Assembly: GCA_918807975.1 (NCBI GenBank)
Contig: OU964921.1
Coordinates: 22,594,498-22,658,497, forward strand
Length of the DNA stretch: 64,000 nt
Direction: 5' to 3'
Origin: Aplidium turbinatum
Lineage: Eukaryota > Chordata > Ascidiacea > Aplousobranchia > Polyclinidae
The notes below the pieces were generated by a model that was given only the letters and a program-made list of their open reading frames with translations, searched no databases and was not told the origin of the DNA. Both the position numbers and the translations under genes were made by a program. Position 1 is the first letter of the stretch, and every line of letters starts with the position of its first letter. Positions 1 through 11,400 of this stretch are shown here, in pieces.

Positions 1-147
1 GCTCACTGCTACTGTACAGTAGCCTACTCGTATATTGAGAAGATTCACTAATCTAGCATCCCTGTGTATAGTTAATTAGTGATGAACACGTGTGCTAATT
101 GTAACATACATTGCTAAATGTTATTTATGATAGGTCATTGATTTTCA

Positions 148-439
148 GATTTAGTTGGGATGTCAATAGAGAAAAGGTACTACTAAGTAAAGCTTCAGAT
201 GCTCTTCTCGTATCGTCCTTACCAGCAATAATTCGAGAAACGTCTGCTGCTGGCGCAGATTATGTACCGTACCAGCAAGAGTAAAGCAGGATCCTCTTGA
301 ACACTACTTCGGTCGACAGCATCAAAGAGTTGCATGTGATACCGTGCCTACAGTTCGAATGTTTAGCAGTACCGCTAAAACTTTAGATATTGTAAAGCAC
401 TCTGCAGTGAAGGGATCTAATGTTGAAAGTGAACATTAG
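148..439 (+). pseudogene. C-terminal fragment of a P/THAP9-like transposase
   Basis: Two adjacent plus-strand frames read like the end of a P-element/THAP9-type transposase. The first (about 148-278) begins after an acceptor-like ttttcag and reads SWDVNREKVLLSKASDALL. The second (about 281-439) reads QDPLEHYFGRQHQR and then DTVPTVRMFSSTAKTL before a stop. The QDPLE-x-x-FG-x-x-R block is typical of the C-terminal part of this family. The two blocks need a frame change near 270-280, so the copy is broken. The N-terminal part would lie outside the window. The family call rests on motif memory, not a search. Confidence 0.55.
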
Positions 440-2043
440 ACTAACCACTCCAGCATACTGCGCTTTACTCAAGACTGCATAAAACAGTGATTGAAATTGG
501 CACTTTGAGAATCTGTAGGCTACCTACATTGAAGGAACTCCGTATCCACAATGCACACTGTATGCTAATTTCCGGTACAGTAAACCTCACATATAACATA
601 CAGTATGAGTACATAAACGAGAATTTTAATCCGCATGGTTTCTTATACTTTTTAGTTCATTCGAATGAATGGGGGTTATAAGAGTGGTTTACTGTACTTT
701 CACTGCAACTACATCATTGCCGCATTGGCACCCTTCTGTGTACTTTTTACAGTATTTAAGTTACGGTATTAATAGAAAGCCTATTTTATTCTTTATTAAA
801 GTAATGCACTATGAAATCAGCTTGAAAGCATGCTACAATGTTTATTGTACAAATGAAAAATGGATAACAAAATACAACAGGAATTCTCCCTCAATGTTTG
901 CTTTTAGAATTGTTTAAACTTTTCGGAGTGCTACATAGTGCACTGTTCGGCTTATGCGATTGTTAGCTCCTCAGACGCATACAGCACTTTTTTTTATAAG
1001 TTCAGTTTTTTTTATTTCTGACCATCACAGCGAAAACAATACATGTCAACATAGCAAGGGTCTAGAAAAGTTCTTCAAAAGCGCCTTCGCCCTTCGTACA
1101 GGGTTTCCAGTTAATGGATTGCTGTATACCCTGCACAGTCCAAGTCCGGCAATAAGCTTTCTTTACAATAGTCATGATTGATATGCATTAGGCAGATTAA
1201 GGTTGTTGATTTCATTGAGCAATATGTCGGTGTAATACCCCACTTTTCGAAGAGAATTTCCCCTTCATAGGCGAATTTCCACCATCCAAATCTTCATTCA
1301 ACTGTAAAATACAAATAAATTCAGTAATGCACCATCTTCTTCAAGTGCCATTAATCTCTACGAATTAAGGTGACCACGTGATACCATTGTTCTTTAGCAT
1401 ACCAGTAATGTAAATGTGTAAAATAAGTCACATTCAATTGCTATATATAGTATGCAAAAAATGGCATCCAAAAAAGAACGTTCATTACTGGTACCTCAAA
1501 ATGTAAATCTAGCTACTGAATTATTGAATTAATGCACTTCTAAAGTAGCACCATCATAATCGTGTAAATTATGCTTTTGAAAGCTAACTTTTTCAACCTG
1601 AAGGCCCTGAAGCAACTAAGTACTGAAGCAGTTAAGTATTTCATTGGCTAGATTTCCAAATTTCATATTGATAATATTATTATTACAATTTATGTATTTG
1701 CATCACACCAATAAGTCCATATTAATTACCACACATGCAAAAAGACAAAAAAAAAATACAAGAAAAATCACAATAACCCGGTTAACAGATAATGCTGTTG
1801 CGGAGAATTGTTAAAAAGTAAGCTTTAGGTTTAGATAGTAATAATTATATTTGATTGAATAGTATTTTGCATGTAAACAAGTCAAGCTCAACATACCTCA
1901 TCGAAAAGTATAAGATCTTCTTCACTCATGTCTTGAAGAGCTTCCAAGCATTGTGACAACATTTTAATGACTTTTAAAAATTGTATAATTGTAAACCTTT
2001 TTGTACACTTATTGCTGCATTGTAATAAATATATATATAATAC
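440..2043. other. AT-rich stretch without a recognised gene
   Basis: Only short unsupported ORFs occur here and none has a recognisable motif. The text near 1837-1850 (agatagtaataattatat) echoes the arm of the palindrome that follows at 2044, so part of this stretch probably belongs to old MITE sequence. Confidence 0.5.
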
Positions 2044-2166
2044 ATCAAATATAGTTATTACTATCTGAAGGCTTCAGATAGTAATAAGAATACAATATAG
2101 TAAATACTAATATAATAATAAGTAAATAGTAATAGAAGGCTTCAGATAGTAATAACTATATTTGAT
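2044..2166. repeat. Palindromic repeat (MITE-like hairpin)
   Basis: A near-perfect palindrome built on tactatctgaaggcttcag occurs at 2056-2090, and an extended copy of its right arm follows at 2135-2166. The outer ends atcaaatatagttatta and taataactatatttgat are reverse complements, so the whole unit can fold back. No coding content is present. It is probably a small foldback element or the core of a MITE; target duplications are not clear. Confidence 0.6.
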
Positions 2167-2448
2167 TTAATTTGCTCTGCTTTGCCTTTTTGCTTAGCAT
2201 TGAGCACTTTTTGTAGTATTAATAGTTTTCATTGTTTTATATATATAATATATACTGTATTTATGAACATTCTCTATTTATATTAAGCATATAGCCTATA
2301 TAAATTGTTTTCTATATCAGGAGTGACAGGGTCACAAGTAACATGCTAAAATGTAACATATCCGAAATATAGAACTGCTGTATTTCCTTTTCTATGAAGC
2401 TAGTTGTTTGCATTCAAATTTCAAAATTTCAAAAGTTACCGGTACCCT

Positions 2449-2800
2449 AATGAGTTTGCCGAACTTGCTGATCGCAGTTTTTGCAAAAAATTTAAAAGGG
2501 TTATGGTTAGTTCGAGTTTAGGGTTAGGTTCTGATCAGAGTTTCTGCAAACAAACAAACTGAAAAGACCGAGAGAAAAACATAGAACAAAGCCGAAGTCG
2601 CTAAATGCAGTTTCCGCAAACATTTTAAAATTTCCTGTAATGATCCTAAGAATTTGCCGAAGTTGCTGATAGCAGTTTCCGCAAACATTTTAAAAGGATT
2701 AGGGTTGATCGGAGTTTCCGCAAACATTGTAAAATTTCTGGTAATGATCCTAAGAGTTTTTGTTTGTTTGCGGAAACTCCGATCAGCAACTTCGGCTTTT
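2449..2800. repeat. Degenerate tandem repeat around tttccgcaaacattttaaaa
   Basis: The word tttccgcaaacattttaaaa recurs in degenerate form about five times (near 2475, 2538, 2609, 2672 and 2715), interleaved with gccgaagttgctgat and aatgatcctaaga. The last copy, near 2765-2795, is inverted, so the block ends in a hairpin. Open frames across it merely translate the repeat. Confidence 0.6.
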
Positions 2801-2879
2801 TAAATTTTTCTCTCGTTCTTTTCAAGGTATGAATTGATGGTACGAATTGTTCATGGTACGAATTAGGTTGCATCCCAAT

Positions 2880-4567
2880 TTCTTAACTAATTCACATATT
2901 TAAAATGAACTGTCAAGTTGTTGATTTTGACAAGTTATGATAGCTTATACGTAGTTTGTAACATATGTCAAGCAGATCACAAGCAATTAGTAATGGTAGC
3001 CACTTCAAGAAAAACTTCAGCCATGCCACTGAAACCTCAAGCAGTCATAAGCTTATGTTTTCTGTGATGTGAAAAAGAAGATGATACAAAGCAAAGTAGG
3101 CTAGTAGTTAACCGGTTACTGCATTAAACCAGTGTTTGCTAGTAGTCTCAAAGTAGACTGATAGACCTAAAAAAAAAACGGCATGCTAATAAAATATAGG
3201 AAATTGCAACACAAAGGAAATAAACAAAACATAACCTTTGTCAGCATAAGTGCCTTAACTGGTCCATTCAATCAAATTTTCAGTCTGTACATAACCAATT
3301 AAGATGCTATGTCGCAAACCAGGTTCCCCAAATATGGAACAAGTTACGGTAGGTATCTGATTCTGCTGTATCTTCCTTCAGCCTAACTAGTTTTAAGTTA
3401 AATCTCAGGACTTTGTGACATTGTTGCTTTAAGTTACTGAACCTACCGGTACATACCGTACAACATACTTACACTCAAATTTGTCTTGCTAATGCTCTTT
3501 GTTTATGAATTATTTTTGGGAGCGGCTATTTTGAGTATTACAGATTGAAACCTATCACCGTTTTGTTGTACCACTAAATAAAACAACTTTATAGACCTTT
3601 TTAAAATAACTGTCAACTGAATTAATCGATCAATTAATGTTTTTGGAAATGATGCTGGCTAAGTAGCATCTGCCAATTACGGTACTAATTTCAAGCCTAC
3701 TTCAGCTTAAAGCTTCCACAAATATTTATTAATTAATCCCTTCAATTAGTAAGCTGATGTATAAACTTGGCACATTGAAACTTATGAACTTTAAAGACCA
3801 CTACTTCAAACTATAAACTAATCAATTCCTTAGTAATTTGAAAACTCACATCATCTTTTAACTACTTGTAGTCATGCTAACCTAAGCCTCAGAAAAGTAG
3901 ATCAAACAAATTTTTCTAGATAATAACTGTAACTAACATCCTAAACATTCTACATTAGTTAAAAACAAGTCTGCAACCACAATATCATGCACAGTTTCAC
4001 CGTTGATAGTAGACAATATGCCTGTATTTGCATACCTTCCAAGCAGATTCTGTGATTTAACCATGGCTTTCCTAGGTGGCGCTGTAAACAACAAGCTCAG
4101 GCAGATTTGCCATTGACTTTCCAGACTATGTATAATAGTGACTCTGGTTGTACGGGTATATGAAGTCCTAAAGTTCCACAAAACTTGCTTGGATTCGTCC
4201 ACTTGAATCTTCAAGCACAGATGGATTGTCTTTAATCTTCTTTCCTGCCAATGAATATCAAAGTTGTTTTCCTTCAGAACCAACCAGGGCCTCCGAGAGA
4301 AATCAGCACTGGTCGGGAAACAATACGAAAAATGGGCCCCATAATATTTTTTAGCAAATGTACAACTAATTTGTATCTTGCGTTGCATGTTCGTGTTAAG
4401 CTGAAATTAGCCTACTTTCCTCAGCATGAAAAGACCTTCGTTCAATGTAAAAATCATCAAACTGGATTACACTTGCAGCAAAAATGCCATTGAGGCAAAC
4501 TATTTTGTCTAGAAAGCTTTGTAAACACACTATAGGCCTACAGGCAACGAAAATAGTTCAACCAAGC
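2880..4567. other. AT-rich stretch without a recognised gene
   Basis: Nothing recognisable as a gene or classified repeat was seen. A 151-codon minus-strand frame at 3933-4388 has no motif, no splice context and no repeat homology that I can recognise, and is treated as chance. Confidence 0.4.
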
Positions 4568-4575
4568 ATTTAATT

Positions 4576-4794
4576 CAGGAGTGTCCAAACTCTTTCCCAC
4601 GCGAGCCAGATTTGATAATAAGAGTTCGCGAGCCAACAGCCACAATAATTTTTCTGAAAACTGCAAGTTGAATTTATATGATTTTTGTGTGTCTGCAGGC
4701 CAAAAATAACACATTGTACAACAACAGGCGCGGGCCATACAAAAACGTCTCGTGGGCCGGAGTTGGCCCGCGGGCCGGACTTTGGACATCCCTG
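4576..4794. mobile_element. Short hAT-type MITE
   Basis: The ends are inverted: the left reads caggagtgtccaaac and the right, reverse-complemented, reads cagggatgtccaaag. The element is flanked by a perfect 8-bp duplication atttaatt (4568-4575 and 4795-4802), as expected for hAT insertion. Its G/C-rich right half (gggccggagttggcccgcgg) resembles the widespread animal hAT MITEs that begin CAGGGGTGTCCAAA. It is 219 bp long with no coding capacity. Confidence 0.85.
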
Positions 4795-4802
4795 ATTTAA
4801 TT

Positions 4803-5104
4803 CAACCCTTTTTGGACTTTTTGCAATGCAAAGTTACGGATCACAGCATCAAATGATAAAATTTTGCGACGTCTGAATTGATGCACAACATGTATAGTTA
4901 GGCTTTTCAATCGGTTTTGAGTCATAGGCCTACTGGAGCGCAAACAATTCTTTACAAATTTCAGTAATTGCTAAAACCACGTTCTCAAAGCGCAACCGTT
5001 GGAGGTAGCTACCGGAACACAAAAAACAAATCATAACAAAATTATTTGGAAAAACCTTTCGAAAGTTGCAATCAATGATTCCTTGTGTAGAGATTATGGC
5101 GTGG
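4803..5104. other. Spacer without a recognised gene
   Basis: About 300 bp between two MITEs. I see no gene or repeat in it. Confidence 0.4.
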
Positions 5105-5113
5105 TTCGTTCGG

Positions 5114-5502
5114 TAGGCACTTTAACATTACCCACTGTCGAAGAGCTACGCAATCATGCGTGACATGTTCACTCGCGATTCAGCTGATTTCAGTCATGTG
5201 ACTCAACACGTGATATTCTGATCGAAAAATTTTGATACAAAGAAATTTAACTGAATGCTTCACCACAGCCACCGTTGCCTAATGGTTAGGGCAGAGGAGT
5301 ATAGTGATTTCGATTTCGTGGGTTCGATTCCCACCCTCTGCTAATACTATTTTTTCTTCTGCAACTGAACTGAGTGCAAGAAGGATCTTAATGGTAGCCA
5401 CTTTAACAAGTCGAAATTGTGACTAAAACACAAATATTGATTGAACATGTCACGCATGATTGCGTACCTCTTCGACCAGTGGGTAATGTAAAATTGCCTA
5501 CC
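5114..5502 (+). mobile_element. MITE with long TIRs, 9-bp TSD and internal tRNA-like unit
   Basis: Terminal inverted repeats of about 55-60 bp start ggtaggcactttaacattac and end with the matching complement. The flanks carry a perfect 9-bp duplication ggttcgttc (5105-5113 and 5503-5511), the length typical of Mutator-like elements. The interior holds a tRNA-like segment (5271-5355) with box A and box B sequences. A second copy in the opposite orientation lies at 38777-39135 and keeps the same interior, so the tRNA-like part is an established component of the family. There is no transposase, so mobility would have to come from another element. Confidence 0.85.
5271..5355 (+). other. tRNA-like pol III promoter unit inside the MITE
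   Basis: The sequence ttgcctaatggttaggg resembles a tRNA box A and ggttcgattccc is a canonical box B about 45 bp downstream. The T arm pairs perfectly (gtggg-ttcgatt-cccac). A run of six T follows at about 5349-5354 and could end pol III transcription. The expected acceptor stem does not pair with the 5' end; instead gcagagg inside the unit pairs with cctctgc. It is therefore a tRNA-derived promoter rather than an intact tRNA gene. Confidence 0.65.
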
Positions 5503-5707
5503 GGTTCGTTCTGGTTTGCAGCTGAAGTTTGCTGTGTGGTTTTCTGTCAAAAGTACCAACTCATCCAACATGTCTTGAAAAATGTCATTGTTGTAGCCTA
5601 CAAATAGTTTAAATTTGTCCCACATGCCCGCAACTGCACAACAGACATACGATGAAATTTTCATGGAACTTCAAACTCATCGACGATATGTTTGAGTTTG
5701 TTGATAC

Positions 5708-7338
5708 TGTCGCGGTACTCCCCTCCATGGAACCCAAATAATAATGTGTTTTGTGCATCACTGGGGAGACAAGCTCGTAGTAGCACGTAATTGGTCCTCT
5801 CTTCCACAGTTCTGGAATGTGACGTTAGATTTAGTGAGAGCGCAGTGTTTGTTTCTTCGTTATGAGAGATGCGCTCCTCTCTTGTAAGAAGCCATTTTTA
5901 TTTCTGAAACTTGAAAAAGAAAGTTAGTTCGTTTTGGACGTCTGCTTAACGGTCGCTTATTACAGTCAAGCACTGGATATATGTTTAAATGCATAATCGA
6001 TTTATTTCGGATCTTGTATCAAAGTAATGATTATATATTGGAGATACAACCCTCAACCTTTGGATGTACAGTAACGTGGAATAAACTACTGGACGCAGTC
6101 GTCGTCGTCGTCTGAGCTTCTGGGGCCAAGGGTCTATCCTTTTACCACCCCAGATTCACGATGTTCCCGGACTACACTGGAAGGCTGCTAGAGAGCAGCC
6201 AGTCTTTAGTTTCATCATCCATGATGCGCAGACCTTCCACTCCGTTAGGGGGCTTGAAGATGGTACAGTCATTGATGATGTGGTCTGCGGTCTGTTCCTC
6301 GGCACCACATTCACAGGAGGAGGAAGAAGCCATTCCCCATTGGTGCATGGTTGAGCGGAAAAGGCCGACGCCCATACGGAGACGGTTGAGGCGCACCCAC
6401 GCCTGTCTCTGTAGTGTCAGGCCGATTGGGCGTGTGTCGGCGTCGGGGATGAATGAATGGAGTCTGGTGGTGCTTGACCTCCATTCAGAATTCCATTTAT
6501 GGTCCGCCCAAGTAGCCGCAGAGATGTCTTGTTCATCAGCTTCGTTGATCAGAAGCCGAGCGGCTGGCACGAATGGGTGTCTTGATTTCAGTCGGCTGGG
6601 GTGCCCGTTTGGGAAGGCAGAGATCTTGTGGTGGAGAAGATGATTAGGCTTCAGTGCCCGTCGACCGAGGGACAGAGTGGCTTCTTCGCGACGAAGCTCA
6701 GCAGGTTGGATGCCAGCGAGAATGGGGAGATTGTCCAATGGTGTGGGACGCAGGCATCCGGTCACTGTGCACAGGGCGCTGTTTATGGCAGTGTCGATGT
6801 TGTGGCAGTAAGCACTGCGGCACCAGACAGGTGCACAGTACTCTGCTGAAGAGTAGACAAGGGCTAAGGCTGCTATTCGCAAAGTGTCAGCCCTCGCCCC
6901 CCAGCTAGAGCCTGCCAGGCGCTTCAGTAATGCAGCGCGGGATGTCAGTTTCCTGCGCAGTGACACCAAATGATGGCGGTATGTGAGCGATCTGTCTAGT
7001 GTCACCCCAAGGTACCTTGGCTCGGGGCAGAAGGACAGAGGTTTTCCGTTGTTGTGGACATGTAGCTCACGATCAGCTTCCCGATTGTGTAGGTGGAAAG
7101 CTGCCGCCACAGTTTTGGTTTCGCTGAGTTTCAGTCGCCAGTTCTGGAGATAAGCTGAGTGAACAGTGAACGCAGTGAACAGTGAATACGGTAATAAGTA
7201 GGCTACACAGTTATTGTTATACAGTTACACGGTCGCGTCGCCGAAGCGACTTCCATCACAGTTGCTTCGTAGACCGTGTGGCGCTTAGCAAAGGGCTAAG
7301 CTGGTGACCCCAACCCATCCATACGCGGAAAGGCGACA
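5708..7338 (+). repeat. 5' LTR of the CsRn1-type element, split by a LINE
   Basis: It begins tgtcgcggtactcc and ends gaaaggcgaca, with TG...CA termini. Without the LINE at 6100-7169 and one copy of its target duplication it equals the 554-bp 3' LTR almost exactly. A stem-loop word cgtcgccgaagcgac lies near its 3' end. Confidence 0.93.
6100..7169 (-). mobile_element. 5'-truncated Jockey/I-type LINE inserted in the 5' LTR
   Basis: The element lies between duplicated acgcagt sites (6093-6099 and 7170-7176) inside otherwise continuous LTR sequence. The minus-strand frame 6172-7110 (312 codons) encodes the end of a reverse transcriptase: PRYLGVTLDRSLTYRHH, a thumb/connection region with GCLRPTPLDNLPILAGI, and a C-terminal zinc knuckle CECGAEEQTADHIINDC (C-x-C-x8-H-x4-C). 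The 3' end is short and finishes in a (GAC)n repeat instead of poly(A). The palm domain and endonuclease are absent through 5' truncation. It is younger than the host LTR element. Confidence 0.9.
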
Positions 7339-7339
7339 T

Positions 7340-7358
7340 TGGTGACCCCGACGTGATT
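7340..7358 (+). other. Primer-binding site complementary to tRNA-Trp
   Basis: TGGTGACCCCGACGTGATT starts two bases after the 5' LTR. It is complementary to the 3' end of animal tRNA-Trp (AAUCACGUCGGGGUCA plus CCA), the primer used by CsRn1-clade elements. Confidence 0.9.
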
Positions 7359-7417
7359 GGATTTGGAACGTTGCAACATTTTTTTTATGTAACTTAACTT
7401 GGCCTAATTCAACCAAC

Positions 7418-8420
7418 ATGGAGTTTATTGTTATTGTAGTGTCACTTTTGGCTATTGTGACGTCATTTTTAACTACCTTACTGTATTTCGTAGTGCGTAG
7501 CATTAATATTAAGGCAAATAATAACGCCACAGAGGCTTTTCACACTGCTGCACAAAATATTATGAACTTGTCGGCAAACGTACCAGTATCAAAAAAACTT
7601 AAATTACCTGTGTTTACTCATAGCAATGTGCAATTATGGTTATCATTGTGTGAATCTGCGTTCATGCAGCACCCTGACATGAGCTCACGTGATAAGTTCG
7701 ATTGCATCGTACAAAAATTTGATCCTAAGCAATTGGCTGATATGACAGAAATTTTGGATAATTGTGTACATTGTGATTTACCGTATGAAAATTTTAAAAC
7801 TTTGATCACTGCCGAGAATATGAAGTCCTCTACGGAGAGACTTCACGAGTTCTTACATGGTAACAAAGATCGAGGCCTTAAGCCGACCGAGCTCTTAAAG
7901 CGTTTACGTCAGTTAGTTGCTATAAACGGTCGTGTTCCTGAGAATTTTTTTCCTCTCCTTCGCATAGTTTTTCTTGACCGTCTTCCCCCTGGAGTGCGAC
8001 AACTTTTAACCATCTGTAAGGGTGACGATCTTCAAACGCTCGCCGAACGAGCAGATGACATCATTGCTGCGGGAGAGCCATCTAATTCTGCTCCCACGCA
8101 AGATACCAATAAACAGCCAGAAATTAACTTCCACTTGGAGAACCGCATTTCTTCACTCGCGGACCTCCATTACTGCTTCTTCTGACTCTCGTTCATGTAC
8201 AACCTCGATGTCTACACTGAGCTCGCCTGCGAATTTTAGGCGCTCGGAGCCGAGTACCTCTACTCCGAAAATTACGGACTCCACCGACTTCAAACCCAAA
8301 CCGAGGTCCAATGACTCAAGGCGTGTTTTATGCTATTACCACCTCACATATGGTAATAAGGCACATCGCTGTGAAAAACCTTGCTCTTGGGTCCCAAGAG
8401 GCAAGCCAAAAAACGAATAA
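7418..8420 (+). CDS. gag: gag region of the CsRn1-type element
   Basis: Gag forms the particle that packages the element RNA. After the start at 7418 come a strongly hydrophobic first 28 residues (MEFIVIVVSLLAIVTSFL...), then a retrotransposon Gag core with LPVFTHSNVQLWLSLCESAF, KPTELLKRLRQLV and LDRLPPGVRQLL. The nucleocapsid end of the region carries C-x2-H-x9-C-x3-C (CYYH...C...C), the CHCC variant specific to CsRn1-type elements. Codons are less G/C-rich than in pol. As an old retroelement gene it is described only by region. Confidence 0.85.
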
Positions 8421-11400
8421 CGCCGAGGGATGGACGAGTGGGCAGCCTCGGCTCCGCAGGACCTACGACACATTCCGCTCTTTTCATGATTCTTGACACT
8501 CTTACTGACATTAACTTTTGTGTTGATACAGGATCGACCTTTTCGTTGTTGCCGCGTTGTTATACCGACGTTTCCGAACCGCAATCCAGTCTACGCGCAG
8601 CTAATCACACTGCGGTTAACATTTTTGGCAAAAGACCATTGACTTTGTCGCTTGGTTTTGACCGCACATTTGAGTGGACGTTCCGCGTTGCAGACGTAGA
8701 TTTTCCCATTCTTGGACTGGATTTCTTACGCCATTTTTGTTTAACACCTGACGTTGTTAACGGCCGTCTCCTACAGACGACCCCAGCCGATCCCTGTGTA
8801 TCGAGTACTGACTTTGCTCCTGATACGGATTTGTCTACTTCACCTACTGATGCTTCTGAAGTTCAACTCTATTCTGATGCCTGTTCACCTTCTGCGAGCA
8901 CGGCACAGATTCCTGCTGAACTAGCTTTCCTAGAGGAAGAGTTTCCTTCTGTTTTTGAGCTGGAGAACTTTAACCGTCCAGTTCGCCACACAACGGAACA
9001 CTATATTCCTACCAATGGTCCACCTGTGTGCCAACGGGCACGACGACTATCTCCAGAAAAGCTGGAGGGTCTCCGCAAGGAACTGCAGACGCTCCTTGAC
9101 TTGGACATCATAGAACCGGCGAACTCTCCATACGGTATACCAGTACACCTTGTACCCAAGCCAAATGGGCGGTACAGAATCACGGGTGATTTTCGCTTGC
9201 TCAACAAACAAACCACGAAAGACTCCTACCGCATACCCTATCTTCACGACTTTGTAGACCACCTCTCTGGATCCACTATCTTCTCCAGCCTGGATCTCGT
9301 GAAGAGCTACCACCAGATACCCATAGCAAAACAGGATCGTCACAAGACGACCCTTGTGACTCCAATGGGGAGTTACAACTTCAAACGTACAGCTATGGGG
9401 CTCTCGGGTGCCGCACAGACGTTTCAGCGCTTCATGGATGAAGTGCTGCGGGGTCTTCCCTATGTCTATTGTTACATTGACGACGTCCTTGTCCATTCTC
9501 GAGACTTAGAGGAGCACAAACGCCACCTATCTCAGGTGTTCAAACGTCTTGACCACTACGGTCTCATCCTCAACAAGGAAAAATGTTCCTTTGCGGTACC
9601 CGAACTGAAGTTCCTAGGACACCAGCTCGACTCGAGCGGCATACGGCCGCTTCCTGGCAAAGTCTCAGCTATCCTGAACTTTCCTCTACCCACCACCGTA
9701 AGACAATTACGATGTTTCCTGGGTATGCTCAACTTCTACCGCATGTTCATACCACACTGTGCGGAAATCCTTCAACCTCTGTACACTTCCTTACTGCCTG
9801 GTAAGTCGTCAAAGAAACCTCTGATCTGGACTGACATCATGAAGCATGCTTTTGAGACTGCGAAACAGAGCCTCGCGAAAGTCACGTTACTCTCTCACCC
9901 CGTTCATGGTGCTCCCATCCAACTAGTCACAGACGCGTCAGATACTGCCGCTGGCGCTGTTGTTCAGCAACTCATCGATGGCGAAGCCAAGCCGCTCATG
10001 TTTTTTTCTCGTTTCTTTAATACAGCTCAACAGAAGTATAGTGTCTTTGACAGGGAGCTTACAGCCATGTACCTCGCCGTCCGACATTTCTCCTACTTCC
10101 TTGAGCCACGTGATTTCACAATCTTTACAGATCACCGTCCGCTAGCTGCAGCTTTCAGCGCAACGATGGCGAAAGCCACAGCACGACAGTTACGTTACTT
10201 GGCCTACGTCAGTGAGTTCTCCACTGATGTTCGCTACTTAAAGGGTAGTGAAAACTTGGTCGCAGACTGTCTCAGTCGCGCTGCAGTCAATGCCATTTAT
10301 GAAGATGGTATCAACTTCGACTTTTGTGACCTGGCCATTGCTCAACACGATGACACCTCCTTAGCTGACTTTCGTATGAGTCCTACCTCTCTTACGTTGG
10401 AAAAACGACTCCTACCTGAACACGGCATCTCCATCGAGGGGGATACCTCAACTGGACGCTTTAGAGTCCTGTTGCCGACGACGTATCGCAAAACAGTTTT
10501 TGACAAACTGCACAACCTCAACCACGGAGGAATCAAATCAACACAACGCCTTATTGCTCAACGCTACGTTTGGCCTGACATGAAGGCTGACATTAAAGCT
10601 TGGGTTAAGACATGTGTCTCTTGTCAACGCGCCAAAATTCAACGGCATGTCTCGGCGCCTCTAACTCATTTTCCTACTCCTGACAAACGTTTTGCGAATG
10701 TCCATGTTGATATCGTTGGAGAACTACCTGAGTCCAGCGGATGTTCGTATCTCCTCACCGTTATTGACCGCCACACGCGTTGGGTCGAAGCCCTACCGTT
10801 GACCAGCATTACTGCACGTGCATGTGCTGATGCCTTTCTCTGGGGTTGGGTATCACGCTTTGGCGCCCCTGTCACCATGGTCACTGACCGTGGTCGACAA
10901 TTCACCTCTCTCCTGTGGAAAGAGCTATGCCAATACCTTGGGTGTGATCATCGTACAACTACTGCTTACCACCCTGCTTGCAACGGATTAGTTGAAAGGG
11001 TGCATCGCACACTCAAAACTGCCATCAGAGCTCAATCCAACCCAAACAACTGGTTCTCCCACCTCGGATTGGCACTCCTGGGCACTCGTGCAGTGATAAA
11101 GGAAGATCTTGGTTTTTCTTCTGCTGAAGCCACACTTGGCACCACCCTTCGTTTACCAGGTGATTTTTTTGCAGACCCCGTTGTAGGTCCTGTCAATTCC
11201 CACTACGTGCGTCAGTTACGTGATTTTGTCAACAATTTTCCTTACATACGCCCGCGTCATGGCAAACGCTCTGTTTATATGGACGCTGACCTTGACACAT
11301 GCTCACACGTTTTTATACGACATGATGCAGTGAAGGGACCGTTACGTCCACCTTACGACGGGCCTTACCGTGTAATCGATCGTTGTGAGAAATACTTTAT

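Noticed and set aside
3933-4388. Minus-strand frame of 151 codons
   Set aside because: No domain, no splice context, biased chance composition and no repeat homology that I could recognise.
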